From: Streptomyces chrestomyceticus JCM 4735
Lineage (GTDB): Bacteria > Actinomycetota > Actinomycetes > Streptomycetales > Streptomycetaceae
Assembly: GCF_003865135.1 (NCBI RefSeq)
Contig: NZ_BHZC01000001.1
Location: 7,440,001 to 7,504,000, forward strand
Reading direction: 5' to 3'
DNA length: 64,000 bases
Shown here one piece after another: positions 33,807 through 41,985 of this stretch; positions within the stretch are counted from its first letter, which is position 1; every line of letters starts with the position of its first letter. Below the pieces are notes generated by a model that ran no database searches, had not been told where the DNA came from, and was given only the letters and a program-made list of their open reading frames with translations. Both the position numbers and the translations under genes were made by a program.

Positions 33807-35300
33807 CTAGGTTCGCGGACTGGCGTCGTAGCCCGTGCCGGTCGCTCCGCCGTCCGTGGCCCCGCCCGTGGCCGAACCGGCGGAGGTCGTGGGAGCCGAC
33901 GTGGTCGGCGCGGTGGTGGTGGGGTACCCGGTCGTCGGCGGCCGGTCCGTCGTACGGGGCGGGGTGGTGGGGTAGGTGCGGCCGGGCGAGGTGGTGCCGG
34001 GGTACGTACGGCCGGGAGTCGTGGCGGCCGGGGGAGTGGTGGCGGACGACGCGCCGCCGGAAGCCGACTGTCCCGGGGAGGAAGCCCCGCCGCCCGTGCC
34101 GCCTCCGCCGCCGTCGCCGGTGCCGCCTCCGGAACCGCCGCCCGTCGTACTGCCCGGCGTACGGGCCGGTGTGCCGCCGTCGTCCAGCAGCGCGTACGCC
34201 ACTCCGCCCGCCGCCAGCAGGGCGAGCAACGCCCCCGCCACCAGCAGCCGGACCGAGCGCCGGCGGCGCCGCTCGGCCTCCCGGTCGGCCGCGGTCGTCG
34301 TCGTGGTGTCCCCGCCCGGCGTTCCGGCCGGCGGGCCCGGTATCGGCGTCGGGGGTCCGTACCCGTACCCGGCGGCCGGGTGATCGGCGGTGACCGTCGG
34401 CGGCTGACCGGGCGGCACCACGACCGTGGGCGTCGCGTCACCGGCCGCCACCGCCTCCAGCATCCCCTGCGCCTCGGCCGCGTCCAGGCGCTCCTGCGGC
34501 TCCTTGCGCAGCAGCCCTTCCAGTACGGGCGCCAGCGGGCCCGCACGGCGGGGCGGCGGCAACTCCTCGTCGACCACCGCGCGCAGCGTGGTCAGCGGGG
34601 TGTCCTGGCGGAACGGCGACTGCCCCTCCACCGCCGCGTACAGCGTCACGCCCAGCGACCACAGGTCCGACTCCGGGCCCGCCGGCCGGCCCAGCGCCCG
34701 CTCCGGCGCCAGGAACTCCGGTGACCCCACCAGCTCGCCGGTCAGCGTGAGCGCGGCGGAGCCCGCCACCCGCGCGATGCCGAAATCGGTCAGTACCACC
34801 CGGCCGTCGTTGGACAGCAGGACGTTGCCCGGCTTCACGTCCCGGTGCAGCACGCCCGCCGTGTGCGCGACCCGCAGCGCGGCCAGTACCTGCGCCCCGA
34901 TGCCCGCGGCCCGGGCGGGCGTCATCGGGCCCTCCGCGTCCAGGACCTCGGCCAGCGACAGCCCGCGCACCAGCTCCATGACGATCCACGGCCGCCCGTC
35001 CTCGGACACCACGTCGAAGACGGTCACCACGTTGCGGTGCGAGATACGGGCCGCGGCCCGGCCCTCCCGCTCCAGCCGCGTGTACAGCAACTGCTCCTCG
35101 CGGTCCGTCAGGTCGCGCGGCGCCCGTACCTCCTTGACGGCGACCTCGCGGGCCAGCACCTCGTCCCGGGCCCGCCACACCACGCCCATACCGCCCCGGC
35201 CCAGTTGGCCGGCCAGCCGGTAGCGCCCCGCCAGCAGCCGTCCGCCGCCCCCGCCGCCCGGCGGGCCGCCGGTTTCCGTACTGTCAGGACCCTCGCTCAT
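33807..35300 (-). CDS. Membrane-anchored Hanks-type Ser/Thr protein kinase
   Basis: 497 residues; ATG 35300 with GAGGGGGG six bases upstream. The kinase domain covers about 25-285: GQLGRGGMGVVWRARD (P-loop), EVAVKEVRAP (Lys), VLHRDVKPGNVLL (catalytic loop), VVLTDFGIARV, SPEFLAPERA and DLWSLGVTLYAAVEGQ. A Pro-rich juxtamembrane region precedes a transmembrane helix (LLVAGALLALLAAGGVAYAL). The outer ~130 residues are low-complexity Gly/Ser/Thr/Pro with no PASTA repeats, so the sensor part may contact the wall. It stands alone and converges with the lipase gene. Confidence 0.93.
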   Translation of the reverse strand: MSEGPDSTETGGPPGGGGGGRLLAGRYRLAGQLGRGGMGVVWRARDEVLAREVAVKEVRAPRDLTDREEQLLYTRLEREGRAAARISHRNVVTVFDVVSEDGRPWIVMELVRGLSLAEVLDAEGPMTPARAAGIGAQVLAALRVAHTAGVLHRDVKPGNVLLSNDGRVVLTDFGIARVAGSAALTLTGELVGSPEFLAPERALGRPAGPESDLWSLGVTLYAAVEGQSPFRQDTPLTTLRAVVDEELPPPRRAGPLAPVLEGLLRKEPQERLDAAEAQGMLEAVAAGDATPTVVVPPGQPPTVTADHPAAGYGYGPPTPIPGPPAGTPGGDTTTTTAADREAERRRRRSVRLLVAGALLALLAAGGVAYALLDDGGTPARTPGSTTGGGSGGGTGDGGGGGTGGGASSPGQSASGGASSATTPPAATTPGRTYPGTTSPGRTYPTTPPRTTDRPPTTGYPTTTAPTTSAPTTSAGSATGGATDGGATGTGYDASPRT

Positions 35301-35344
35301 GGACGAGCCCCCCTCGCGAAAGAGCGATGCGGTGGAAACGTACC

Positions 35345-36892
35345 TCAACCCAGCGTGGTTGCCGCCCCTTTGAGCAACAATCCGCAGCCGAGCAGCAGGA
35401 CGACGGAGGCGGTGCCGACGGGAGCCAGCCGGTGCGCGGCGGCCAGCAGCCGCGCACCGGCCCCCCGCCCGGCGGTCCCTCGGCCGCCGAGCCGCAGGGT
35501 CAGCCGGACGGCGAACAGCCCGGCCGCGGCCAGCGTCGCGGCCAGCCCCGCGCCGTACGCCACGACCAGCAGGAACCCGAACCACGCCTGGCCGAGCGCC
35601 GCGGCGCCGACCAGGACCACCACGGCGGAGGGGCTCGGCACCAGCCCGCCGGCGAAGCCCAGCAGGACGATGCCGCGGAGGCCGGGGCGGGTGGGGTGAT
35701 GGTGGTGGCTGTGGGTGTGCTGATGGCCGTGTTGGTGCCCGTGCCCGTGGTGCTGCTCGTGTTCCTGTTTATGGCTGTGGCTGTGGCTGTGGTCGTGGTC
35801 ATGGCTGTGGCCGTGGGAGTGCTCGCCCCCGTGCCGCCGCTGCCGCAGGGCCCGGCGCAGCAGTACGGCCCCCGCCCCGGCCACCAGCGCCCCGCTGGCC
35901 ACCCCGAGCCACGCCACCACGGAGGGCGCGGCGGCCGACCCCGCCGCGATCAGCGCCCCCAGCGCGAAGACCCCGAGGGTGTGCGTCACGGTCACCGACA
36001 GGCCCAGCGCCAGCACGTCCCGCCGCGAGCTCCGCCCGCCCGCCGCCGCCGCGGCCATCATCGTCTTGCCGTGCCCCGGCGCGAGCGCGTGCAGTGCGCC
36101 GAGCAGCAGCGCCGCGCCGAGCGCCAGCGCCGCGAAGGCGGGGGTCAGTTCGTGGCGGGCGACGAGTCCGGTCAGTGCCTGGGCCCAGCGGTCCGCGCCA
36201 CGCGGCAGGACGGACCCGGCGGGCGGGGCGGCGGCGGGTGCGCCGTCCGCCTCGGACAGCGCCGGTCCGCCCGGTACGGCCCGTACGGCTGCCGAGCGGC
36301 GGTCGGGCGGTGACGCCAGCACCTCCTGCGGGTACGTGGTCAGCCGCCGGGAGGCCGACGCCGTGGGCACGTCGGACGCGGTGAGCCGGGTCCGGTCGCC
36401 CTGGGCCGTGACCTCCCGCCAGCCGGGTGCGCCGTCGCCCTCCGCCGCGCGGAACCGCAGCGCGGCCCGCCCGTCCGAGGGCAGCCGCGCCGCCAGCCGG
36501 CACTCCAGGCGCAGCGTCGGCAGCCCCGCCTGGCCGGGCCGGGTGACGGCCGTGGCATCCGTGGACCGCAGCGGCTCCCGGCGCCCGTCCACGGTCAGCC
36601 CGCTGCCGCGCGCCGCCGTCGCACACCGTTCCCGGGCCCAGCCCGCCAGTTCGGCGCGGCTCAGCGTCCCGTTGCCGTCCCCGTCGATACGGGGCTTCTG
36701 CTGGGCGGCGGGGACCTCCGCGAGGTCCTCGACATGGTCGACGCGCAGCGCGCCGGGCCGGACGACCAGCCCGTCGTACTGGCTGACGGTGAAGTTGCCC
36801 AGCGGGTGCGCGCTCGCGGAACCGGCCGGGACGAGCAGCAGCAGGACGGCCGCGAGCGCCACGGCCACCAGGGCGGTTGCCCGCCGGGTCAC
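35345..36892 (-). CDS. NicO-family nickel/cobalt transporter with extracytoplasmic domain and His-rich loop
   Basis: 515 residues from GTG 36892, overlapping the TPR gene stop (GTGA). A signal peptide ends SAHPLGNF. An N-terminal extracytoplasmic region of about 230 residues contains RIDGDGNGTLSRAEL, an EF-hand-like loop. NicO helices follow with GALHALAPGHGKTMMAA, the family signature. A cytoplasmic or inter-helix loop then carries about 17 histidines in HSHGHSHDHDHSHSHSHK and later clusters. Three or more helices end the protein. NicO/RcnA proteins move Ni2+ or Co2+, usually outward. It is the last gene of an operon with DUF4331 and TPR proteins. Confidence 0.88.
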   Translation of the reverse strand: MTRRATALVAVALAAVLLLLVPAGSASAHPLGNFTVSQYDGLVVRPGALRVDHVEDLAEVPAAQQKPRIDGDGNGTLSRAELAGWARERCATAARGSGLTVDGRREPLRSTDATAVTRPGQAGLPTLRLECRLAARLPSDGRAALRFRAAEGDGAPGWREVTAQGDRTRLTASDVPTASASRRLTTYPQEVLASPPDRRSAAVRAVPGGPALSEADGAPAAAPPAGSVLPRGADRWAQALTGLVARHELTPAFAALALGAALLLGALHALAPGHGKTMMAAAAAGGRSSRRDVLALGLSVTVTHTLGVFALGALIAAGSAAAPSVVAWLGVASGALVAGAGAVLLRRALRQRRHGGEHSHGHSHDHDHSHSHSHKQEHEQHHGHGHQHGHQHTHSHHHHPTRPGLRGIVLLGFAGGLVPSPSAVVVLVGAAALGQAWFGFLLVVAYGAGLAATLAAAGLFAVRLTLRLGGRGTAGRGAGARLLAAAHRLAPVGTASVVLLLGCGLLLKGAATTLG

Positions 36893-38235
36893 CGTCCGGC
36901 CTCCAGGGCGGCGAGCGCGGACCGGGCCGCGGCCGCGCCGGTGGGCGAGAAGCCGGGGTCCAGGCGCAGCGCGGCGGACAGGTCGCGACGGGCGTCGGCG
37001 GTCCGGCCGAGCGCGCGCTCGATCATGCCGCGGTGGTAGAGGAACGCCGCGTCCCGGAATCCTGGCGCGGCGGCGCGCTCGGCGTAGGGGAGGGCTGCCC
37101 GGTCCTGGCCGGTCCGGTGCAGGGCCCAGGCCAGGGCGTCGGCGGTGTGCACGGTGTGGCGGCGGGACCACTCGGCGCGTGCCGCGCGCAGGGCGGCCTG
37201 GCGGTCACCGTGGTCGGCTTCGACCAGGGCGGTTTCCAGGTCGACGGCCACGCCGTTGGCGCGCGCGAGGTCTGCCCAGGTCCCGGCCAGGGTGTACTGG
37301 CGCTGGGCGACGGCCCGTTCGCCGCGCGCTTCGTAGACCTCGCCGAGCGCGGCCAAGGGGCCCGGCAGCGGGTAGCGGCGTACAACTTCGCGCAGTTCGC
37401 GGGCCGCCGTGCCCAGTTGGCCGCGCGCTGCGTAGGTGCGTGCCCGGCCCTCCAAGGCGGGCAGGTGTCCGGGCACGGCGCGCAGCGCAGCCGCGTAGTG
37501 CCGCAGAGCTTGCGGGTACTGGCCCTGAGCGCGCGCCAGATTGCCGAGGGCCGTGGCGACGTACGCGATGTCGTCGGGCCGCCCGGCGGAGCGCAGAGCC
37601 AGGTCCAGCACTTTCCGGGCGCCGTCGGCGTCGCCGTGCAGCTCCCGCACGTACGCGAGCCGGGTGAAGGCCGGCAGGCCGGGGTGCACCGCGTCGGCGT
37701 GCCGCGCCGCCGCGAGCGCCGCTTGGTAGCGGCCCAGCTCGACCAGCGCGTCCACACGGACCGCCAGCCCCCGTTCGCTGTACGGATTCACCGCGAGCGC
37801 GGCGTCCGCGTCCCGCAGCGCGGCACGGAAGTCGTGCCGCGCCGCGGCGAGCGCGCCCCGGCCCGCCAGCCCGGCGTCGTTGCCCTGCGGGCGCAGCGCC
37901 AGCGAGCGGCCGAGGGCGCGTTCGGCCTGCGGGTAGCGGGTCGGGTCCCCGGTCGTCCGGGCCTGCTCGACGTAGGCGGCGCCGAGCTGTGCCCAGCCGC
38001 GCCAGTCCCCGGGCCGCGCGCGCAACCGCGCCTGGAGGGCGGTCACGGCGCCGGCCGTCGTGCCGCGGCCCACGGGGACGTCGGACGACGGCGGCGCGGG
38101 CACGAGGGCGGGTGCCCGGCCGCCGTCATCGCCCAGCGCGAGCCCGCCGACGGTGATCCCGCACGCGAGGAGCACGGTCCCGACGGCGGCGGCCAGCCGG
38201 CCGCGCACGCTCCTGGGCGCCTTGGGGTGTTTCAA
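36889..38235 (-). CDS. TPR-repeat protein with N-terminal membrane anchor
   Basis: 448 residues from TTG 38235, whose TTGA overlaps the DUF4331 stop; GAGGG lies seven bases upstream. One N-terminal hydrophobic helix (LAAAVGTVLLACGITVGGLALG) is followed by about ten TPR-like helical pairs, such as DWRGWAQLGAAYVEQAR, LGRYQAALAAARHADAVHP, LGNLARAQGQYPQALRHY and FLYHRGMIERALGRTADAR. It is probably an extracytoplasmic scaffold. Coupling at both ends places it between a DUF4331 surface protein and a NicO transporter, so it may assemble them. Confidence 0.85.
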   Translation of the reverse strand: MKHPKAPRSVRGRLAAAVGTVLLACGITVGGLALGDDGGRAPALVPAPPSSDVPVGRGTTAGAVTALQARLRARPGDWRGWAQLGAAYVEQARTTGDPTRYPQAERALGRSLALRPQGNDAGLAGRGALAAARHDFRAALRDADAALAVNPYSERGLAVRVDALVELGRYQAALAAARHADAVHPGLPAFTRLAYVRELHGDADGARKVLDLALRSAGRPDDIAYVATALGNLARAQGQYPQALRHYAAALRAVPGHLPALEGRARTYAARGQLGTAARELREVVRRYPLPGPLAALGEVYEARGERAVAQRQYTLAGTWADLARANGVAVDLETALVEADHGDRQAALRAARAEWSRRHTVHTADALAWALHRTGQDRAALPYAERAAAPGFRDAAFLYHRGMIERALGRTADARRDLSAALRLDPGFSPTGAAAARSALAALEAGR

Positions 38236-39884
38236 CGTCCGGCCCTCGACCGCCGGTTGGCGCGCAGCCACAGCAGTCCGACGCCGACGAGCACCAGTCC
38301 GGCGGTGCCCGCCGAGGCCGACGCGATCAGTACCGTGTCGTCGTCACCGGTACCGCTGTCCTGCGGACGCAGCCCGACCTGGAGGCGGGCGGACTGGTTC
38401 GTCGAGCCCTGGCCGCTCCCGTTCGTGCTGTCGCCGCCGTTCTTCTTCGCCAGCGGCCCCTCGGAGCCGGAGGTGGGCAGCGCCAGGTACGGGAAGGTCT
38501 TCCCGAAGGGCCGGTCGTTGGCGTCGACCGCGTCCCCCAGGTCGTTCTTCTGCCCGACCAGCTCGCCCTCGACGACCTGGAGCGAGATGTCCACGACGTC
38601 GTCGGTGAGCCGCCGGCCGTTCGGGTAGCCCGCGTTGTCCCCGTCCAGGACGCCGAGGCGCTTGGGCTGGTCGGTGGGCTGGATGGAGGTGTTCAGCCGC
38701 AGCGCCTCGGCGGGGCGGACGTTGGGCGGCTGGTTGAGCTTGGGCACGCCGGTCAGGAACGCCTGGATCAGGTCCTTGCGGGGCAGTGCCGGTGCCTTGA
38801 TCCCGTAGATCTTCTCGATCAGCCGGGCCAGCTCGGGGTCGGTGACGTACTTCAGGAACTGCGCGTCGTTCCACGGCGCCGACGCGTTGAAGCGGTCCTT
38901 GTCCTTGACCGGGACGACCAGCTCGTTGACGAGCGGGTTGGCCAGCCGGGACACCTGGGACCAGCCGCCGGAGGCGTTCTTGCGCTGGGTGGTGGACCAG
39001 ACGCCGATCACCGGCTGCGCGGCGGACTGCCGCAGGGTGCTCGTCGGCACCTGGAGGGCGACGGACTGCACGTTGTAGCCCGCGAGGGTGTCCCGGCCGA
39101 CCTCCGAGAGGTCACCGCCGTACAGCAGGTCGAAGGCGCGCAGGTCCAGGAAGAACGGGTCGTCCGCCTGGCCCGCGAAGGACTTCGCACCGCCCGCGAC
39201 CGGGCGGACCGCCTGGTCCCGCAGCTTCTGGTAGTCCGGCATCGACGCCTTGCCGACGTTGGAGGGCGCGGCGATCAGGTTGTCGGCGACCTTCGTGCTG
39301 GAGACGACCTTCTGGTCCTTCAGCCGCAGCAGGTCGATGTCGTACGTCTGGTAGAAGTTCAGGTCCTTGTCGTCGAGGGACGTGACCTGGCCGGTGTTGT
39401 AGAGGAACGTGTCACCGCTGCGGTAGTTGTCCTTGAACGTCCAGCGGTAGATCAGGTCGCCCTGTCCGTCCCCGTCGCTGTCCACGTGCACGTCGTACTG
39501 GGCGTCGGTGGCGAACTTGTAGAAGTTCGGGCCGCCCGCGGGCTCCGCGAACGGCCACCAGTTCACCGTCAGCGTCGTGGTGTCCGGCTTGTCGGGGCTC
39601 TGGTAGGCGTACACGTCCGTGGTGTCGTACTCCGGCTGCCCGGAGATCTGCGGTGCCTCCCGGTGGCTGGAGGCCTGCGCCGAGCGGAGCGAGAGCGGCC
39701 CCGCGGCCGCGCCCGCGATGCCCGCGGTGGCCAGCGAGCCGCACGCCAGTACGGCGATGGTCCGGCGGCTCCTGAGCCTGCCCCTCTTCCCGGGCTTCCC
39801 GGGCTTCCCGGGCTTCCCGGGCTTCCCGGGCTTCCCGGCCTCTCCGGGCCCGGGTTCCTGCACGTCCTGCGTGGTGGCGGTCAT
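38232..39884 (-). CDS. DUF4331 secreted, membrane-anchored protein
   Basis: 550 residues; ATG 39884 with GGAGG nine bases upstream. A basic Gly-Lys-Pro repeat (encoded by six 9-bp repeats) precedes a signal sequence (RRTIAVLACGSLATAGIAGAAAG). The mature part begins SSHREAPQISGQPEYDTTDVYAYQSPD, the DUF4331 hallmark, with HVDSDGDGQGD and GDTFLYNTGQVTSL later. A C-terminal helix and RANRRSRAGR anchor it in the membrane. DUF4331 has no assigned biochemical role. The operon (TPR, NicO) and the divergent SigK/RskA pair suggest a stress- or metal-linked envelope function, which is inference. Confidence 0.9.
   Translation of the reverse strand: MTATTQDVQEPGPGEAGKPGKPGKPGKPGKPGKRGRLRSRRTIAVLACGSLATAGIAGAAAGPLSLRSAQASSHREAPQISGQPEYDTTDVYAYQSPDKPDTTTLTVNWWPFAEPAGGPNFYKFATDAQYDVHVDSDGDGQGDLIYRWTFKDNYRSGDTFLYNTGQVTSLDDKDLNFYQTYDIDLLRLKDQKVVSSTKVADNLIAAPSNVGKASMPDYQKLRDQAVRPVAGGAKSFAGQADDPFFLDLRAFDLLYGGDLSEVGRDTLAGYNVQSVALQVPTSTLRQSAAQPVIGVWSTTQRKNASGGWSQVSRLANPLVNELVVPVKDKDRFNASAPWNDAQFLKYVTDPELARLIEKIYGIKAPALPRKDLIQAFLTGVPKLNQPPNVRPAEALRLNTSIQPTDQPKRLGVLDGDNAGYPNGRRLTDDVVDISLQVVEGELVGQKNDLGDAVDANDRPFGKTFPYLALPTSGSEGPLAKKNGGDSTNGSGQGSTNQSARLQVGLRPQDSGTGDDDTVLIASASAGTAGLVLVGVGLLWLRANRRSRAGR
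39786..39839 (-). repeat. Six tandem copies of a 9-bp repeat (CTTCCCGGG)
   Basis: The repeats are in frame and encode (Gly-Lys-Pro)n before the signal peptide of the DUF4331 protein. The last copy ends CTTCCCGGC. Copy number changes would lengthen or shorten the basic N-region without breaking the frame. Confidence 0.9.
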
Positions 39885-39933
39885 CGCCTCGGTCCTCCCC
39901 CTCGGATGGGCCGGACGGGCCGGCCTGGTAGCA

Positions 39934-39962
39934 CCGGTACGGCGGCGCTTCTGCCGTACCGG
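39934..39962. promoter_or_regulatory. Perfect 10-bp inverted repeat upstream of the DUF4331 operon
   Basis: CCGGTACGGC at 39934-39943 and its complement at 39953-39962 flank a nine-base loop. The site lies 50-78 bases before the DUF4331 ATG and 137 bases before the sigma factor gene. It could be a divergent operator or a leader hairpin. Confidence 0.5.
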
Positions 39963-40098
39963 CGCTGTGGCGGCTATTCGGGGCCGCGCGCCGTGCGGAT
40001 GGGTACGGATTTCGCGCGCGCCGGGCGCGCCCCGCGAAACCGGGGCCCGCCGGACCGGTCCGCCGCGCGTCTCGCCCCGAATCCACCCCGGCGGGACA

Positions 40099-40698
40099 AT
40101 GACCGGTCGGCACGGGAACGGGGTGAGCCGCGTGGACTCCAGAACGGGCGCAGGGCGCGGCGCCGAGGTGTTGCTGCCCCTGATCGCACGGGGTGACCAC
40201 GGCGCTTTCGAAGAGCTGTACGACCTGGTGTCGCCCCCGGTCTTCGGCATGGCCCGGCGGGTCCTGCGGGACACCGCCCAGGCCGAGGAGGTGACGCAGG
40301 AAGTGCTGCTGGAGATCTGGCGGCGGGCCGGGCGCTACGACCCGGGACGCGGCAGCGCGCTGTCGTGGATCCTCACCCTCGCCCACCGCCGGGCGGTGGA
40401 CCGGGTGCGGGCGGCGCGGGCCGCGAGCGAGCGCGAGGAACGGGCCGCGCGGCGGGGCGCGGTGGCCGTCTTCGACGAGGTGGCCGAGGAGGTCGAGGGC
40501 TCCTTCGAACGGGAGTGGGTCCGCCGGTGCCTGGAGCGGCTCACCGCGTTGCAGCGGCAGTCGGTCACGCTGGTGTACTACGACGGCTACACCCACCGGG
40601 AGGCGGCGCGTCGGCTGGCCGTACCGCTCGGCACGGTCAAGTCCCGGCTGCGCGACGGGCTGGCGCGGCTGCGGGACTGCCTGGCGGGTGCCGTATGA
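40099..40698 (+). CDS. ECF RNA polymerase sigma factor, SigK (ECF19)-like
   Basis: 199 residues from ATG 40099; GTG codons at 40123 and 40132 are alternative starts, and none has a strong SD. Region 2: LIARGDHGAFEELYDLVSPPVFGMARRVLRDTAQAEEVTQEVLLEIWRR in pieces, with GSALSWILTLAHRRAVDRVRA. Region 4: LERLTALQRQSVTLVYYDGYTHREAARRLAVPLGTVKSRLRDGLARLRD. The pattern fits the SigK group, which is held by RskA-type anti-sigma factors. The anti-sigma gene follows with a 4-base overlap. It is divergent from the DUF4331-TPR-NicO operon, its likely target. Confidence 0.92.
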   Translation: MTGRHGNGVSRVDSRTGAGRGAEVLLPLIARGDHGAFEELYDLVSPPVFGMARRVLRDTAQAEEVTQEVLLEIWRRAGRYDPGRGSALSWILTLAHRRAVDRVRAARAASEREERAARRGAVAVFDEVAEEVEGSFEREWVRRCLERLTALQRQSVTLVYYDGYTHREAARRLAVPLGTVKSRLRDGLARLRDCLAGAV

Positions 40699-41555
40699 GC
40701 CGCCGCCCGCCGTACGCGGCCCTCCGGGAGGCGTGGCGCGCCGGACGCCGGGGCACCCACGCCCTGGCCGCCCCGTACGCCCTCGACGCCCTCGGCCCAC
40801 GCGAACGCCGCCGCTTCGAGCGGCACTTGCGCCGCTGCCCGGACTGCGCGGCCGAACTGCGCGTCCTCACCGAGGACGCCACCTGGCTCGCCCGCGCCGC
40901 CGCCCGTCCCGCCCCCGGCGCACTGCGCTCCCGGGTGCTGGCGGCCGCCCTCGCCACCCCGCAGGAGGCCGCGGCAGAACCGGAATCCACTCCTCCGGCT
41001 TCCGCGCGTACGGCGCGTGCGCCGGAGCCCGGAACCGAGCGCGCCCGCCTGCGCCTGCGCCTGCCCGCCCGGTTCGGCCCCCGCGTCGCCGCGGCGGTCA
41101 CCGCGCTGAGCCTCGTCCTCAGCGCGCTGCTCGCCCTCCAGCTCGCCCGTACGGACACCGAACTGGACCGGCAGCGCGCGGTGACCCAGGCCGTGAACGC
41201 CGTCCTGGCCGCGCCGGACGCGCTGGCCGTCTCCGGCCGCCCGATCGGCGGCCGGTCACTGAGCGCGGTCGAATCGGTCGCCATGAACCAGGCCGTGGTG
41301 AACGCCGCAGGACTGCCCCCGCCGCCCGACGGGTACGCGTACCAGCTCTGGCGGATGCGGGACGGCCTCGCCACCGCCCGCCCGGCCGCGATGCTGCCGT
41401 ACGACCGGGGGTCCCGCACCGCGGGCCCCGCCGTCGTACGTGATCTTCGGCACGGCGGCACCGGGCGGGCGGACCGGCTGGCGGTCACCCTGGAGCCGGC
41501 CGGCGGCTCGGTCAGGCCCACGACCTCGGTACTCATCCAACTCGCCCTCGGGTGA
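40695..41555 (+). CDS. Anti-sigma factor, RskA-like with zinc-type ASD
   Basis: 286 residues; ATG 40695 overlaps the sigma gene stop. The N-terminal anti-sigma domain has LAAPYALDALGPRERRRFERHLRRCPDCAAEL, including H-x3-C-x2-C. A single transmembrane helix (VAAAVTALSLVLSALLALQLA) follows a Pro/Ala-rich linker. The outer RskA domain contains VSGRPIGGRSLSAVESVAMNQAVVNAAGLPPPPDGYAYQLWRM. Regulated proteolysis of such proteins releases the sigma factor in response to envelope signals. The signal is unknown. Confidence 0.92.
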   Translation: MSRRPPYAALREAWRAGRRGTHALAAPYALDALGPRERRRFERHLRRCPDCAAELRVLTEDATWLARAAARPAPGALRSRVLAAALATPQEAAAEPESTPPASARTARAPEPGTERARLRLRLPARFGPRVAAAVTALSLVLSALLALQLARTDTELDRQRAVTQAVNAVLAAPDALAVSGRPIGGRSLSAVESVAMNQAVVNAAGLPPPPDGYAYQLWRMRDGLATARPAAMLPYDRGSRTAGPAVVRDLRHGGTGRADRLAVTLEPAGGSVRPTTSVLIQLALG

Positions 41556-41688
41556 CAGAGATCCGTAAGGTGGCGTCAACGTCGGTGTGCGGGAGGTGAA
41601 TACCGGTGACCGGGCCGCGCGCGTGTCGCGGGAGAGAGATAGGGTTACCCTGCCCGGGCCGGGTGCCCTCGTACGGGTGGGGAGTGTC

Positions 41689-41952
41689 ATGGAACAGATA
41701 ACAATGCGCAGCAGGCCACGAGTGCCTGCCATCAGTTGCGGGAGCGGCGCGTCCAGCGCGCGGCTCGACCGCCATCTCGCGGTGCTGGGCGGACCCGCCG
41801 TCCCGCACCGGGAGACGGAGGGCGCGACATCGTTGATGCAGGAGCTCACTGCTCGTGATCACCGGCGCAGCAGGACGAGCCGCGGCGCCAGGGTGTCGCT
41901 GTTCGCACCGCTGCGCAGGCTGCGTCGGTCGCTCTTCGGCGGCCACGGCTGA
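41689..41952 (+). CDS. Small basic hypothetical protein
   Basis: 87 residues from ATG 41689 with GGGGAG four bases upstream. The sequence MEQITMRSRPRVPAISCGSG continues to LDRHLAVLGGPAVP and ends in the strongly basic amphipathic tail LFAPLRRLRRSLFGGHG. I recall similar short proteins in Streptomyces but cannot name a family. The frame can be extended to 41587, but no SD supports this. A possible -10 (TAGGGT, 41640-41645) lies upstream inside the palindrome AGGGTTACCCT. It may be membrane-associated; function unknown. Confidence 0.6.
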   Translation: MEQITMRSRPRVPAISCGSGASSARLDRHLAVLGGPAVPHRETEGATSLMQELTARDHRRSRTSRGARVSLFAPLRRLRRSLFGGHG

Positions 41953-41985
41953 GGTTCGGCCGGACGACGTACCGTTCCCGGTCCC

